Assembly: GCF_000023825.1 (NCBI RefSeq)
Contig: NC_013061.1
Span: 3,720,001 to 3,784,000, forward strand
Reading direction: 5' to 3'
Source: Pedobacter heparinus DSM 2366
GTDB lineage: Bacteria > Bacteroidota > Bacteroidia > Sphingobacteriales > Sphingobacteriaceae
Length of the DNA: 64,000 nt
The notes under the pieces were generated by a model. The model was not told the DNA's origin and searched no databases. It saw only the letters and a list, made by a program, of their open reading frames with translations. The position numbers and the translations under genes were made by a program. Within the stretch, counting starts at the first letter, position 1; each line of letters opens with the position of its first letter. Shown piece by piece: positions 25,512-34,399 of this stretch.

Positions 25512-27818
25512 TCAGACAATTCCTTCTACGCCGATTTGCGCTCTTGCCTGTTTGGCAGCTGCCACCATGTTTTCCAGTGCAGCTTTGGTTTCCGGCCATT
25601 TACGTGTTTTAAGTCCGCAATCCGGGTTTACCCAAAGGTTACGCACAGGCAGCAAATCCGCTGCTTTTGCCAAAAGTGACGCCATTTCTTCTATACCTGG
25701 CACACGTGGTGAGTGGATATCGTATACCCCAGGACCTATTTCATTCGGATATTCAAAATGGGCAAAGGCTTGCAACAGTTCCATCTGAGAACGCGAAGTT
25801 TCAATGGTGATCACATCGGCATCCATAGCCGCGATATGCTCAATGATGTTATTGAACTCGCTATAGCACATGTGCGTATGGATCTGTGTTTTATCCTGTA
25901 CGCCACTGGCAGTAATGCGGAAAGCTTTCACTGCCCAGTCCAGGTAATGCGGGTGCTTTGCCTTTCTCAATGGCAGTCCCTCACGGATAGCTGCCTCATC
26001 GATCTGGATAATCCCGATACCAGCTTCTTCCAAAGCTACAACCTCATCGCGGATGGCAAAAGCGATCTGGTTGGTAGTTATATCTCTAGGCTGATCGTCG
26101 CGCACAAATGACCATTGCAAAATTGTTACCGGACCGGTCAGCATACCTTTCATTGGTTTGTCAGTCTGGGCAGCAGCAAATTTGCTCCAGCGTACCGTCA
26201 TGTCTGCCGGACGGCTCACATCACCATAAATAACAGGTGGTTTTACACAACGGCTGCCATAACTCTGCACCCATCCGTTTTTGGTAAACAGGAAACCATC
26301 CAGCTGCTCGCCGAAATATTCTACCATGTCATTGCGCTCAAACTCGCCATGTACCAGTACGTCCAGGCCAATTTCTTCCTGCCAACGGATGGCCTCAACA
26401 GTTGCCTGCGCTATCGCCTGATCATATTGTTCCTGGCTCAAGTCACCTTTTTTGAATTTCGCACGCAATTGACGGATATCATCAGTTTGGGGGAATGAAC
26501 CGATGGTAGTTGTTGGGAATGCAGGAAAATTAAAACGCTCCTGGTGTAAGCGCTGGCGTACAGAAAATGCACTTTGACGGGTCGCATCAGCATCATTTAT
26601 TGTCGCAATACGGTTTTTAACATCTTGTTTGTGCACCTTTTTTGAGCTACGCCTGCTTTCGATGGCGGCTTTGTTGGCTTCCAGTAAAGTCGTATTGCCT
26701 TCGGCAATCTGGCGGATTTCGTTTACTTCAGTCAATTTTTGTTTGGCAAATGCCATCCAGTTTTTGATCTCAGGATCAATTGCCGTTTCCAGATCCAGAT
26801 CGATCGGGCTATGCAATAATGAGCAGGAAGGTGCGATGATCAGCCTGTCTGCTCCAAGTTTTTCAATAGCCTTATTGATCAGGCTTAAAGACTTTTCATA
26901 GTCGTTCTTCCAAACATTGCGTCCGTCTACTACACCCAAAGAAAGTTGCAGGCTGTCCGGAATCAGTGCAAGCACTTCATCCAGTTGCTCAGGTGCACGT
27001 ACCAAATCTATATGAAGTGCAGTAACAGGAAGGCTTAGGGCCAGCCCGGTGTTGTCCAGCAAGGCTTCAAAATAGGTAGCAAGCAATATTTTAACACCAC
27101 TTACACGATTGGATATAGCACGGTAAGCATAATCAAATGCTTCTTTCTCTTTTTTCGAAAGGTCGAGTACCAGGCAGGGCTCGTCCAGCTGGATCCATTT
27201 AGCGCCCTGTTGTCTAAGACGATTGATGATGTCCACATATACAGGCACCAATTTTTTAATCAGATCTATGCGTTCAAATCCCTGTTCCTTTTCTTTGCCT
27301 TGTAAAAGGTAGCTTACAGGACCTAAAAGTACTGGCTTGGCCTTTTCACCGAGCTGCAGCTTTGCCGTATTGTATTCGCTAAAAATGTTCTCATTAAAAA
27401 TCCTGAACTCCTGATTAGCGGTAAATTCCGGCACGATATAATGGTAGTTGGTATCCAGCCATTTGGTCATTTCCATTGCGGTAATGTCCAGACCATCTTT
27501 CTGATAGCCACGGGCCATAGCAAAATAAAGGTCAATTTCATTATTGGTCTTTACCTTTGAAAGTACCGGCGAATATCGCTGAGGAATAACGCCCAACAGC
27601 AGGCTGGTATCCAATACCTGGTCGTAAAAGCTAAAATCATTACAAGGGATCAGGTCAATCCCTGCATCGAGTTGGGTCTGCCAGTTATCCTGCTTGATTT
27701 TACGGGCAATCCCGTTTAGTTCATCCTGACCAATTTTACCGGCCCAATACTGTTCACAGGCTTTTTTTAGTTGTCTTTGGTTACCAATTCGCGGGTAGCC
27801 GAGATTTTGTGTTAACAT
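25512..27818 (-). CDS. metE: Cobalamin-independent methionine synthase
   Basis: 768 residues, close to the 750-770 of the family. It transfers the methyl group of 5-methyltetrahydrofolate to homocysteine in the cytoplasm. Two related barrel domains are present; the catalytic one has the zinc ligands His649 and Cys651 (HTHMC), Glu673 (TIETSR) and Cys734 (NPDCGLK), offset by exactly 8 from E. coli numbering. The N-terminus LGYPRIGNQRQLKKACEQYW is typical. It is divergent from an Lrp/AsnC gene with a palindrome between them and ends at its own terminator. Confidence 0.98.
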   Translation of the reverse strand: MLTQNLGYPRIGNQRQLKKACEQYWAGKIGQDELNGIARKIKQDNWQTQLDAGIDLIPCNDFSFYDQVLDTSLLLGVIPQRYSPVLSKVKTNNEIDLYFAMARGYQKDGLDITAMEMTKWLDTNYHYIVPEFTANQEFRIFNENIFSEYNTAKLQLGEKAKPVLLGPVSYLLQGKEKEQGFERIDLIKKLVPVYVDIINRLRQQGAKWIQLDEPCLVLDLSKKEKEAFDYAYRAISNRVSGVKILLATYFEALLDNTGLALSLPVTALHIDLVRAPEQLDEVLALIPDSLQLSLGVVDGRNVWKNDYEKSLSLINKAIEKLGADRLIIAPSCSLLHSPIDLDLETAIDPEIKNWMAFAKQKLTEVNEIRQIAEGNTTLLEANKAAIESRRSSKKVHKQDVKNRIATINDADATRQSAFSVRQRLHQERFNFPAFPTTTIGSFPQTDDIRQLRAKFKKGDLSQEQYDQAIAQATVEAIRWQEEIGLDVLVHGEFERNDMVEYFGEQLDGFLFTKNGWVQSYGSRCVKPPVIYGDVSRPADMTVRWSKFAAAQTDKPMKGMLTGPVTILQWSFVRDDQPRDITTNQIAFAIRDEVVALEEAGIGIIQIDEAAIREGLPLRKAKHPHYLDWAVKAFRITASGVQDKTQIHTHMCYSEFNNIIEHIAAMDADVITIETSRSQMELLQAFAHFEYPNEIGPGVYDIHSPRVPGIEEMASLLAKAADLLPVRNLWVNPDCGLKTRKWPETKAALENMVAAAKQARAQIGVEGIV

Positions 27819-27982
27819 TTTTTAAAAGATTTAATTAGAACTTCAAATTGCTTTTTCGCGAAAGCATTACTGACAGTGGACATTATTCCGACGGACTAAA
27901 TTCCTTACAAAGTTATATATGAAGATTATAAATCTTAACAAACTAAATAAATAAGCATAAATAACTTTTTTAATAATATAAT

Positions 27983-27999
27983 AAAGCATAATATGCTTT
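27983..27999. promoter_or_regulatory. 17-base perfect palindrome between metE and the Lrp/AsnC gene
   Basis: AAAGCATA-A-TATGCTTT (27983-27999), with a further half-site-like AAGCATAAAT at 27952-27961. It lies 35 bases before the Lrp/AsnC start and about 165 before metE. A likely binding site of that regulator. Confidence 0.55.
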
Positions 28000-28033
28000 T
28001 AAGTTGTTACTTTTACGATGATTAAGGAAAATT

Positions 28034-28501
28034 ATGCTAATGGAAGAATTGGATGAAACAGATTTGTTGCTGCTGAAGATATTGGGCGACAATTCAAACT
28101 ACACGGTTAAAGAGCTTGCCGCTAAGGTAAACCTCTCCACATCACCTGTTTTTGAGCGGATAAAAAGACTGGAAAGCACAGGCTATATCAAAAAGTATAT
28201 AGCCATACTTGATGCTGAAAAATTTAACCAGGGATTTATTGTTTTTTGTAACATAAAACTCAAACAGCACGACAGAAAAATAGGTCATAAGTTTGTAGAA
28301 GATATTTTAAAGATCGATGAAGTAGTAGAGTGTTACAATATTTCCGGCGATTTTGACTTTATATTAAAGGTTTACGCAAAGGACATGAAGCACTACCAGG
28401 ACTTCGTTTTCAACAAACTGGGATCGGTTAAAAGTATAGGAAGTACCCACAGTACTTTTGCCATGGCAGAGATTAAGAATTCCTATAACATTAATTTTTA
28501 A
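28034..28501 (+). CDS. Lrp/AsnC-family transcriptional regulator
   Basis: 155 residues (alternative ATG at 28040). An N-terminal HTH (DLLLLKILGDNSNYTVKELAAKVNLSTSPVFERIKRLE, residues 10-47) is followed by the RAM ligand-binding domain (EVVECYNISGDFDFILKVYAKD). Such proteins form octamers that sense amino acids. Divergent placement next to metE makes methionine control the natural guess, but a ligand cannot be read from the sequence. Confidence 0.93.
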   Translation: MLMEELDETDLLLLKILGDNSNYTVKELAAKVNLSTSPVFERIKRLESTGYIKKYIAILDAEKFNQGFIVFCNIKLKQHDRKIGHKFVEDILKIDEVVECYNISGDFDFILKVYAKDMKHYQDFVFNKLGSVKSIGSTHSTFAMAEIKNSYNINF

Positions 28502-28608
28502 AAGGGTACACGATCGGCGGGGACAATCTTTAGACGTAGTTACCATATAGTTGCCTCATACTTGCTTCGATTGTGGGTATGTTAAATAGGCTACCTTATT
28601 ACATTACA

Positions 28609-29478
28609 TCATTCTTTGGCAACAAGATTCCGGAAATTTATAACGCTCTGGGCCACATCCTGACTATTGCTTTGCCAGTTGTACTCGTACTCTGCAGAAA
28701 TAGCCCCTTTGAAATTTTGCCTTTTCAACTCAGCAATTACACCAGCTATATTGCCGACACCTTCTCCCCAGTGTACATCATGTCCAGCCTTTCCTTTGAT
28801 GTTAAGGTCTTTCATATGGGAATGCAGCACATGGCCTTCCAGTTTCTTAAGACAATCAACCGGATCCAGCCCCGAACGTACCCAATGGCCTATATCAGCA
28901 CATGCCCCAATACGTTTGCTCTGGCCTTTAATGGCATTCAATACAACATCAGGATTCCAATAATGCGAGGGATTGGGATGGTTGTGAATGGCCAGATTGA
29001 TCAGATATTTGTCAGTCAATTTTGAAAGCAAGGGCATATATTGTTCATTTGGCTCAGATGTTATGGTTTCAATACCCATTGCTTTACAGAAATCAAATAG
29101 TTTAATCCATTCGTCCTCGCTTTTTGGGCTAACCACACCAAATGCTATAATTTTTACATGGTTTGCTTTCAGCATTTCCAAAACTGCTTTCCTTTTAGCC
29201 TCATCCATATCAGGCCCCATTTTCCCTTCAATACCCCCACCAATCTGCTGACCAGCAAATGCTTCCACATAGCTTAATTTACAGCTGTCAATTTTTTTTA
29301 AGGCTTGAGCAAAAGTATACAGCTTAAAGGTATAGGCCTGCGCACCGAGTTTCCAACTCAATTTAGCTTCCGGATTATTTTTAGACACCGAAGCCGTATT
29401 GCCTGATTTTATACTTTTACAATTGCTCAAAATCAATATTAAACTTATTCCTGTAAGGACTTTAATGCCTATTTTCAT
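28609..29478 (-). CDS. Lipoprotein-type sugar phosphate isomerase/epimerase (TIM barrel)
   Basis: 289 residues from the ATG at 29478, where a lipoprotein signal peptide starts (MKIGIKVLTGISLILILSNC, lipobox Cys at residue 20); an upstream in-frame codon at 29541 is not favoured. The body is AP-endonuclease-2/xylose-isomerase-like: WKLGAQAYTFKLYTFAQAL, ETITSEPNEQYMPLL, LAIHNHPNPSHYWNP, ACADIGHWVRSGLDPVDCL, HMKDLN and ISAEYEYNW provide metal ligands. Similar secreted proteins act on sugars in Bacteroidota polysaccharide systems. It stands alone here. Confidence 0.85.
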   Translation of the reverse strand: MKIGIKVLTGISLILILSNCKSIKSGNTASVSKNNPEAKLSWKLGAQAYTFKLYTFAQALKKIDSCKLSYVEAFAGQQIGGGIEGKMGPDMDEAKRKAVLEMLKANHVKIIAFGVVSPKSEDEWIKLFDFCKAMGIETITSEPNEQYMPLLSKLTDKYLINLAIHNHPNPSHYWNPDVVLNAIKGQSKRIGACADIGHWVRSGLDPVDCLKKLEGHVLHSHMKDLNIKGKAGHDVHWGEGVGNIAGVIAELKRQNFKGAISAEYEYNWQSNSQDVAQSVINFRNLVAKE

Positions 29479-29556
29479 AATTTGGTTATACGATGCAAAA
29501 TTAATTTCTGAAAAATAGCAATAATTTATTGCTATATACATTTTTCAAATTCCGGG

Positions 29557-30384
29557 CTATAGTGCCTGGATTTCTTCAATTGAAAGCTTAGTGATTTTAG
29601 CAATAAATTCTGTAGCTAATCCTTCTTTTTTAAGTTCAAGAGCAATTTCCAATGCTTCTTCATAACGACCTTTTTCAATACCTTTAATCTCGCCTTTAAT
29701 TTCGCCTCTACGATATAAAATGTCTTTTTCTTCTTTAAATATTTTTCCTACCAATGCCATATCTTTAATTGCTTTTTTATTTAAATTACGTAATTGCAAA
29801 AGTATCCTTAGCTGTCTAAAATAACGCCCTTGTTCTAATGTAGAAGCATGGGTTTCTATTTCCTGAACAACCTGTGCCAATACACTTTCTGCGCTTTCTG
29901 ATGCTAAATTACTTAAAATTGCCAGCATTTTCTCCTCAACCAAATCTGATTTTAAGAACAGTTTATAGTTTACAGCAGAGAGCTCTGTTAAGTTGTAGCG
30001 GAATCGGAAATCCTTAGTTGTGATAGAAGTGGCCATATTTGCTTTGGCAGGGCCAATGTAAATTACGAACTGTTTAACAGGCAACTTATGTTTTCTTTGC
30101 AACATGATGCTATACTCTGCCATACGAAAAGCCATTTCCGGATAATTATCCGTTTGGTATTCAACATGCAGCACATATCTGTTGCCTTTGTTATCCCTAA
30201 CCTTCTTTAATAAATCTGTTTTTCTTTCTTTGGTAAATTGTACATCATCGGTAAGTTCTTCTACAGTATTGACGTTTAAATGAAGGACATGTTTAATTAT
30301 ACCAGGTAGGGTATTGTGCATGTTTTCCCTAAAAATCTTGTCGTATTTGCTTCCTTGTACAGGGTGGTTGATTTCTTCCGGCAT
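29557..30384 (-). CDS. Rpn-family recombination-promoting nuclease (PD-(D/E)XK)
   Basis: 275 residues. The nuclease core is DLLKKVRDNKGNRYVLHVEY ending in ExQ, matching the PDDEXK_2/Rpn pattern. The C-terminus has a short internal repeat (GEIKGEIKG) followed by a helical segment ending IAKITKLSIEEIQAL, as in other Rpn proteins. E. coli Rpn proteins promote recA-independent recombination. The DNA is AT-richer than the flanking metabolic genes, and the gene neighbours a DUF1016 fragment, which suggests mobile or defence-type ancestry. Confidence 0.85.
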   Translation of the reverse strand: MPEEINHPVQGSKYDKIFRENMHNTLPGIIKHVLHLNVNTVEELTDDVQFTKERKTDLLKKVRDNKGNRYVLHVEYQTDNYPEMAFRMAEYSIMLQRKHKLPVKQFVIYIGPAKANMATSITTKDFRFRYNLTELSAVNYKLFLKSDLVEEKMLAILSNLASESAESVLAQVVQEIETHASTLEQGRYFRQLRILLQLRNLNKKAIKDMALVGKIFKEEKDILYRRGEIKGEIKGIEKGRYEEALEIALELKKEGLATEFIAKITKLSIEEIQAL

Positions 30385-30610
30385 TTTAAGTTATTGATAA
30401 TACAAAGCTACGCAGGAGAAAGTTGTGAAACCTAACTTGGTCGAAATTCAGCTAAATTCACGGTTTTACATAAGTATTGCCTAATAAAATATGTTTGGAG
30501 CTTAAGTTGATTGTGGAGAACAGAATGTTGTTTGGCAGTCATAAATCGCTTTTACCTAGTGAGAATAATGTGGTTGGTATCAAATAAATCAATTAAGTTC
30601 ACAATAGCGA

Positions 30611-30645
30611 GAACTCGGACCAATGGTTCGAGTTCTTTTTTTTTT
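30611..30645 (+). terminator. Strong terminator-like hairpin with T run
   Basis: GAACTCGGACC-AAT-GGTTCGAGTTC (30611-30635, one G-T pair) is followed by T10 (30636-30645). No gene upstream on the plus strand is apparent, so it may end an unrecognised or lost transcript. Confidence 0.7.
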
Positions 30646-30665
30646 ATTGATTATCAACCAGATAT

Positions 30666-30692
30666 AAATCTCCCACCAATGGTGGGAGATTT
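30666..30692. repeat. Perfect 27-base palindrome AAATCTCCCACC-AAT-GGTGGGAGATTT
   Basis: Arms of 12 bases with a 3-base AAT loop. It shares ACCAATGGT with the terminator at 30611 and resembles the palindrome TCGCACCATTGGTGCGA inside the DUF1016 fragment (30899-30915). Confidence 0.7.
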
Positions 30693-30711
30693 AGTTATTT
30701 AACATTTTAAA

Positions 30712-31047
30712 GTGATCAATTTGTATTGGGAAATTGGCAAGTCGATTACCGAAAAGCACAAAGATGGTTGGGGAAAATCGATAGTTCCAAAATTGTCTTT
30801 GGAATTGCAAAAAAAATTTCCCCGAATGCGTGGCTTTTCTTCTGCAAGTATCTGGCGGATGGCTCAGTTTTATTCTGAATATCAAGATGATATAAAAATC
30901 GCACCATTGGTGCGAGAAATTAGCTGGAGTAAGCATCGTATATTTTTAAGCAAGTGTAAAGACAACCAGCAGCGTGAATTCTACATCAAAGCCACCAAAA
31001 CGGAGAAGGAGCTAGAGATGTTTGTGATCAGTGAGGTAGATGAGTAA
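30712..31047 (+). pseudogene. DUF1016 (YhcG-type) N-terminal domain fragment
   Basis: About 111 codons from a GTG at 30712: INLYWEIGKSITEKHKDGWG, then GFSSASIWRMAQFYSEY and IAPLVREISWSKHRIFLSKC. These match the N-terminal domain of DUF1016 proteins, which normally reach about 350 residues with a C-terminal nuclease domain. In-frame stops lie just upstream (30700) and at 31045, so both ends are missing. Presumed non-functional, unless it acts as a small stand-alone domain. Confidence 0.75.
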
Positions 31048-31106
31048 TGTTTTTCAGCAACATTAAAATAGTTGTCCAATAAATTTAAAATTTATATATT
31101 TTATCG

Positions 31107-31781
31107 ATGAAAATACTTGTCAAATATTGGTTTATATTATTAATCTTCTCAGTCACTACCCAGAGTGCCGTTTCCCAGTCTAAAAATGACCGCTATGTCA
31201 AGATCACCACTCGTTATGGTGAGTGCATTGTAAGATTGTATAACGAAACTCCGATCCATAAAGATAATTTTCTGAAACTTGTAAAGGTTAAATACTTCGA
31301 CAAAACGACCTTCAACAGGGTGATCAAGGAATTTGTAATACAAGGTGGTGATACCGATGCACAATATGTGAACAAAGAAACCCTGGGACCTTTGCAAAAG
31401 TGGCTACCAGCAGAGTTTCATGATTCTCTTTTTCATAAAAGAGGTGTATTGGCAATGGGGAGAGATGATAATCGGGAGAAGGCTTCTTTCAGTACACAGT
31501 TCTATATTGTAGACGGGAAAACATGGACAGATAAAGAGTTGGATGAGGTAGAAAAAAAAGCGCTATCTGGATATAAAATACCTGCAAGGCAAAGGGAGAT
31601 TTACAAGACTATTGGCGGCACGCCTTTTTTAGACCACAACTATACGGTTTTTGGAGAGATCGTAAAGGGCAGTGAGCTAATAGATAAACTAGTGGCGGTA
31701 AAGATATCAAAAGATGACAGTCCTGCTGAGCCAATTGAGATGAAAATCACGGTGCTTAGAAAACCGGCCCCAAGAAATTAA
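31107..31781 (+). CDS. Cyclophilin-type peptidyl-prolyl cis-trans isomerase, exported
   Basis: 224 residues with a signal peptide ending AVSQS. The cyclophilin core appears as YVKITTRYGECIVRLYNETP, YFDKTTFNRVIKEFVIQGGD, GVLAMGRDDNREKASFSTQFYIV and LDHNYTVFGEIVKGSELIDKL, containing the catalytic Arg in FNRV and the Gln in IQGGD. Bacteroidota carry several such periplasmic PPIases for folding of exported proteins. No clear operon partner. Confidence 0.92.
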   Translation: MKILVKYWFILLIFSVTTQSAVSQSKNDRYVKITTRYGECIVRLYNETPIHKDNFLKLVKVKYFDKTTFNRVIKEFVIQGGDTDAQYVNKETLGPLQKWLPAEFHDSLFHKRGVLAMGRDDNREKASFSTQFYIVDGKTWTDKELDEVEKKALSGYKIPARQREIYKTIGGTPFLDHNYTVFGEIVKGSELIDKLVAVKISKDDSPAEPIEMKITVLRKPAPRN

Positions 31782-31956
31782 TGCAATCAGCATCATCCAG
31801 CTTAACGCTCTCTATTATATCATTTGACAGGTGTTTGAACCAGGTTTTGGATAGCTAAAACCCTGTGTGTAACCACTACACTAAGTGAATAATTACCGAA
31901 TAATTTGTGTTTAGTTATTAAAATTATCGGTAAATTTACATCTATAAGGGAAACCG

Positions 31957-32523
31957 ATGACAACTTATGGTTCATATACCGATCTGGAACTGGCAGCTTT
32001 GCTAAGAGGCGGGGATCAATATGCTTTTTCCGAAATATATGACAGGTATATGCCTTTGCTTTTGCGTCATGCAGTAGATATGCTACATGATGAGGATCAG
32101 GCGCAGGATGTAGTTCAGGATATTTTTCAGATGTTGTGGGAAAAGGCAGGCGAACTGGAAATACATACCTCTTTTTCTGCTTTTCTGTATAAGGCTACAA
32201 GGTTCAGGGTACTTAAGCAAATCAGGCACAGTAAAATTGCAAGCCAATATACCGAGCTGGTAAAAACCGAATTCGAAAAAGGGGTAGCCAGTACTGATGA
32301 GGCGATTGATGAAAAAGAGCTGGCCTTTAAAATTGAAAAGGGCCTGGCAAAGCTTCCGGCAAAAATGAGGGAAGTTTTTGAACTGAGCAGAATGCAGGAT
32401 CTGTCGCATAAAGAGATTGCAAAGCAACTTCATTTATCAGACCATACGGTAAAGCGCCAGGTAAGTAATGCCCTTAAAATCATGCGTGAAAGTCTGAATA
32501 AAGGCCTTTCGTTATTTATTTAA
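31957..32523 (+). CDS. ECF (extracytoplasmic function) RNA polymerase sigma factor
   Basis: 188 residues. Sigma region 2 is YAFSEIYDRYMPLLLRHAVDMLHDEDQAQDVVQDIFQMLWEK; region 4 is LPAKMREVFELSRMQDLSHKEIAKQLHLSDHTVKRQVSNAL. It belongs to the group usually encoded next to a FecR anti-sigma gene and a SusC-type receptor. Here the gene immediately downstream is an opposite-strand arsenic operon, and a FecR gene appears only 3 kb further on (35523), suggesting that an insertion split the pair. Confidence 0.93.
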   Translation: MTTYGSYTDLELAALLRGGDQYAFSEIYDRYMPLLLRHAVDMLHDEDQAQDVVQDIFQMLWEKAGELEIHTSFSAFLYKATRFRVLKQIRHSKIASQYTELVKTEFEKGVASTDEAIDEKELAFKIEKGLAKLPAKMREVFELSRMQDLSHKEIAKQLHLSDHTVKRQVSNALKIMRESLNKGLSLFI

Positions 32524-32536
32524 CTTTGATTTTCCT

Positions 32537-32770
32537 TTAATTAGAGATCCTGTCAAGCTCATCTTTTAAATCACTAGCGGAGTAATTGATAAAAGAAACA
32601 CCATAATCGCCAAGTAACTCAGCAAAGGTACGCTTGGTTAATCTGGCCATATCAGCAGCCTGACCAAGAGAAAGTTTACCAGACTCATATAATTTAGCAG
32701 CAATGAACCTTACAGTGTCGTTTTGATACTCTGCTAAACTATCAGGAACTTCTAATGTTATAGTTGTCAT
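32537..32770 (-). CDS. UPF0175 family small protein (orphan antitoxin-like)
   Basis: 77 residues from the ATG at 32770 (MTTITLEVPDSLAEYQNDTV). The motif LYESGKLSLGQAADMARLTKRTFAELLGDYGVSFINY is the UPF0175/RHH-like antitoxin signature. Such genes normally precede a DUF3368 PIN-type toxin gene on the same strand, but here the next gene downstream is the oppositely oriented sigma factor 13 bases away. The toxin is missing, so it is an orphan. Confidence 0.82.
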   Translation of the reverse strand: MTTITLEVPDSLAEYQNDTVRFIAAKLYESGKLSLGQAADMARLTKRTFAELLGDYGVSFINYSASDLKDELDRISN

Positions 32771-32885
32771 TTTTGTAATTATATGTTTTTGTAAAGATAC
32801 TAATTTTAGCACAAATTTATCATACCACCAAATTTGACGACGAGCCATAGTAAGATGTAAATTACGTCGCGGTGGCTCGGCAAGA

Positions 32886-33950
32886 TCAGTTTGAAAAGTA
32901 TTTTTTGCGGAACCAGAATGCGAGATTAACGAGTGCAATCAACGCTGGTACTTCTACCAGTGGGCCGATGACTCCTACGAATGCCTGACCTGAGTTGATT
33001 CCGAACACGCCGATAGCGACCGCAATCGCCAGTTCAAAGTTATTACCGGCAGCGGTAAAGGCAATCGAAGCACTTTGGGAGTAATCGGCACCCATTTTCT
33101 CTCCTGCAAAAAAGCTGATAAGGAACATCAGCGCAAAATAGATTACCAGAGGTATTGCAATCCGCACTACATCCATTGGTATTTGCACAATAAGCTCACC
33201 TTTCAGGCTGAACATGACCACAATGGTAAAGAGCAATGCAATCAGGGTGATTGGGGAAACGAAGGGAATAAACTTCTGCTGGAACCAGCTCTCACCTTTG
33301 AGTTTGATTAAAGCGAACCTGCTGACTACGCCAGCCGCAAAAGGAACACCAAGATACAGACCGACACTTTTAGCAATCTCTCCAATGGTAATGTTTACCT
33401 CCAGTCCCTTGATGCCAAACATCGGTGGCAATACAGTTATAAAAAGATAGGCATAAACGCTATAGAGCAATACCTGGAAGATGCTGTTCAAGGCAATAAG
33501 CCCGGCGGCATACTCTCTATTGCCTTCGGCAAGTTCATTCCAAACAACTACCATCGCAATACAACGGGCAAGGCCAATCAAGATCAGCCCAATCATATAT
33601 TCTGGGTAATTGTGCAGAAAAGTAACTGCCAGAATAAACATCAGCACCGGCCCAACAACCCAGTTCAGGAAAAGAGAAGTACCCAGCACTTTAGTATTGC
33701 GAAAGACTTCACCCATCTTTTCATACCGAACTTTGGCAAGTGGCGGGTACATCATCAGTATCAGGCCAATAGCAAGCGGCACGTTGGTCGTGCCGCTCGA
33801 AAATGAGTTAATGAATCCTGCGGAGGACGGTACAAAGTAACCGATACCGACACCGGCAGCCATCGCCAGGAATATCCATAGTGTGAGATAACGATCCAAA
33901 AAGCTTAGCTTCTTGCGCTGATTTGCCGGAGCGCAGTGATTCAGTGACAT
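32886..33950 (-). CDS. acr3: Arsenite efflux transporter, ACR3 family
   Basis: 354 residues, ten membrane helices, N-terminus [28 protein letters not shown] as in ACR3 proteins. The conserved Cys of helix 4 is present in [18 protein letters not shown], and the late [21 protein letters not shown] stretch matches the family. It exports As(III), sometimes Sb(III), across the inner membrane. The ATG is one base after the arsC stop; last gene of the arsR-DUF6428-arsC-acr3 operon. Confidence 0.95.
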   Translation of the reverse strand: MSLNHCAPANQRKKLSFLDRYLTLWIFLAMAAGVGIGYFVPSSAGFINSFSSGTTNVPLAIGLILMMYPPLAKVRYEKMGEVFRNTKVLGTSLFLNWVVGPVLMFILAVTFLHNYPEYMIGLILIGLARCIAMVVVWNELAEGNREYAAGLIALNSIFQVLLYSVYAYLFITVLPPMFGIKGLEVNITIGEIAKSVGLYLGVPFAAGVVSRFALIKLKGESWFQQKFIPFVSPITLIALLFTIVVMFSLKGELIVQIPMDVVRIAIPLVIYFALMFLISFFAGEKMGADYSQSASIAFTAAGNNFELAIAVAIGVFGINSGQAFVGVIGPLVEVPALIALVNLAFWFRKKYFSN

Positions 33951-33951
33951 G

Positions 33952-34371
33952 TTAGTTCTTCAGGTTTTCGTTAACAAAGTTCTGGGCATACTTTCGGATC
34001 ATTTCGCGAACTTCCCTAAACTGTTCCATAACTTCCTCGTCGTTTCCTTTGGCTTTTGCCGGGTCAGGAAAATTGTAGTGCAGCTTAACAGCATTGGTTG
34101 GGAAGTAAGGGCAGCTTTCTTTTGCATTGTCACAAACGGTGATCACATAGTCAAACTCTATTCCTGTGTATTCATTCACATTGTTGGAAGTATGGCCGGA
34201 TATATCAATACCGTCTCTTTTCATAATTTCGATGGCCTTTGGGTTTACGCCATGTGTTTCGATTCCTGCGCTGTAGATCTCGGCGGCATCACCTGCGAAG
34301 TGCCTCAGATATCCTTCTGCAATCTGACTGCGGCAACTGTTGCCGGTACATAATACGAGTACTCTTTTCAT
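33952..34371 (-). CDS. arsC: Arsenate reductase, low-molecular-weight phosphatase type
   Basis: 139 residues from the ATG at 34371 ([20 protein letters not shown]); an upstream in-frame codon at 34440 would overlap the previous gene and is not favoured. The active-site loop C8-TGNSC-R14 and the DNAKESCP segment with its second Cys match thioredoxin-coupled ArsC. It reduces As(V) to As(III) for export by ACR3. It follows the DUF6428 gene by 28 bases. Confidence 0.95.
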   Translation of the reverse strand: MKRVLVLCTGNSCRSQIAEGYLRHFAGDAAEIYSAGIETHGVNPKAIEIMKRDGIDISGHTSNNVNEYTGIEFDYVITVCDNAKESCPYFPTNAVKLHYNFPDPAKAKGNDEEVMEQFREVREMIRKYAQNFVNENLKN

Positions 34372-34399
34372 ATTTGTAGTTAAAGTTTGGTGATTGGTA

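Larger units (their letters stand above)
30385..30711. other. 327-base intergenic region with two hairpins
   Basis: No credible gene. A plus-strand frame at 30511-30702 lacks protein-like character and runs through both hairpins. The first hairpin (30611-30635) is a terminator; the second (30666-30692) is a perfect palindrome without a T run. Both share the core ACCAATGGT. Confidence 0.6.

Noticed and set aside
27819..28033. SAM or cobalamin riboswitch before metE
   Set aside because: The leader is AT-rich with only a small GCTTT/AAAGC hairpin; none of the conserved cores is visible.
30511..30702. 63-codon plus-strand frame between Rpn and the DUF1016 fragment
   Set aside because: It starts at TTG, runs through two hairpins and a T10 tract, and has no protein-like pattern.
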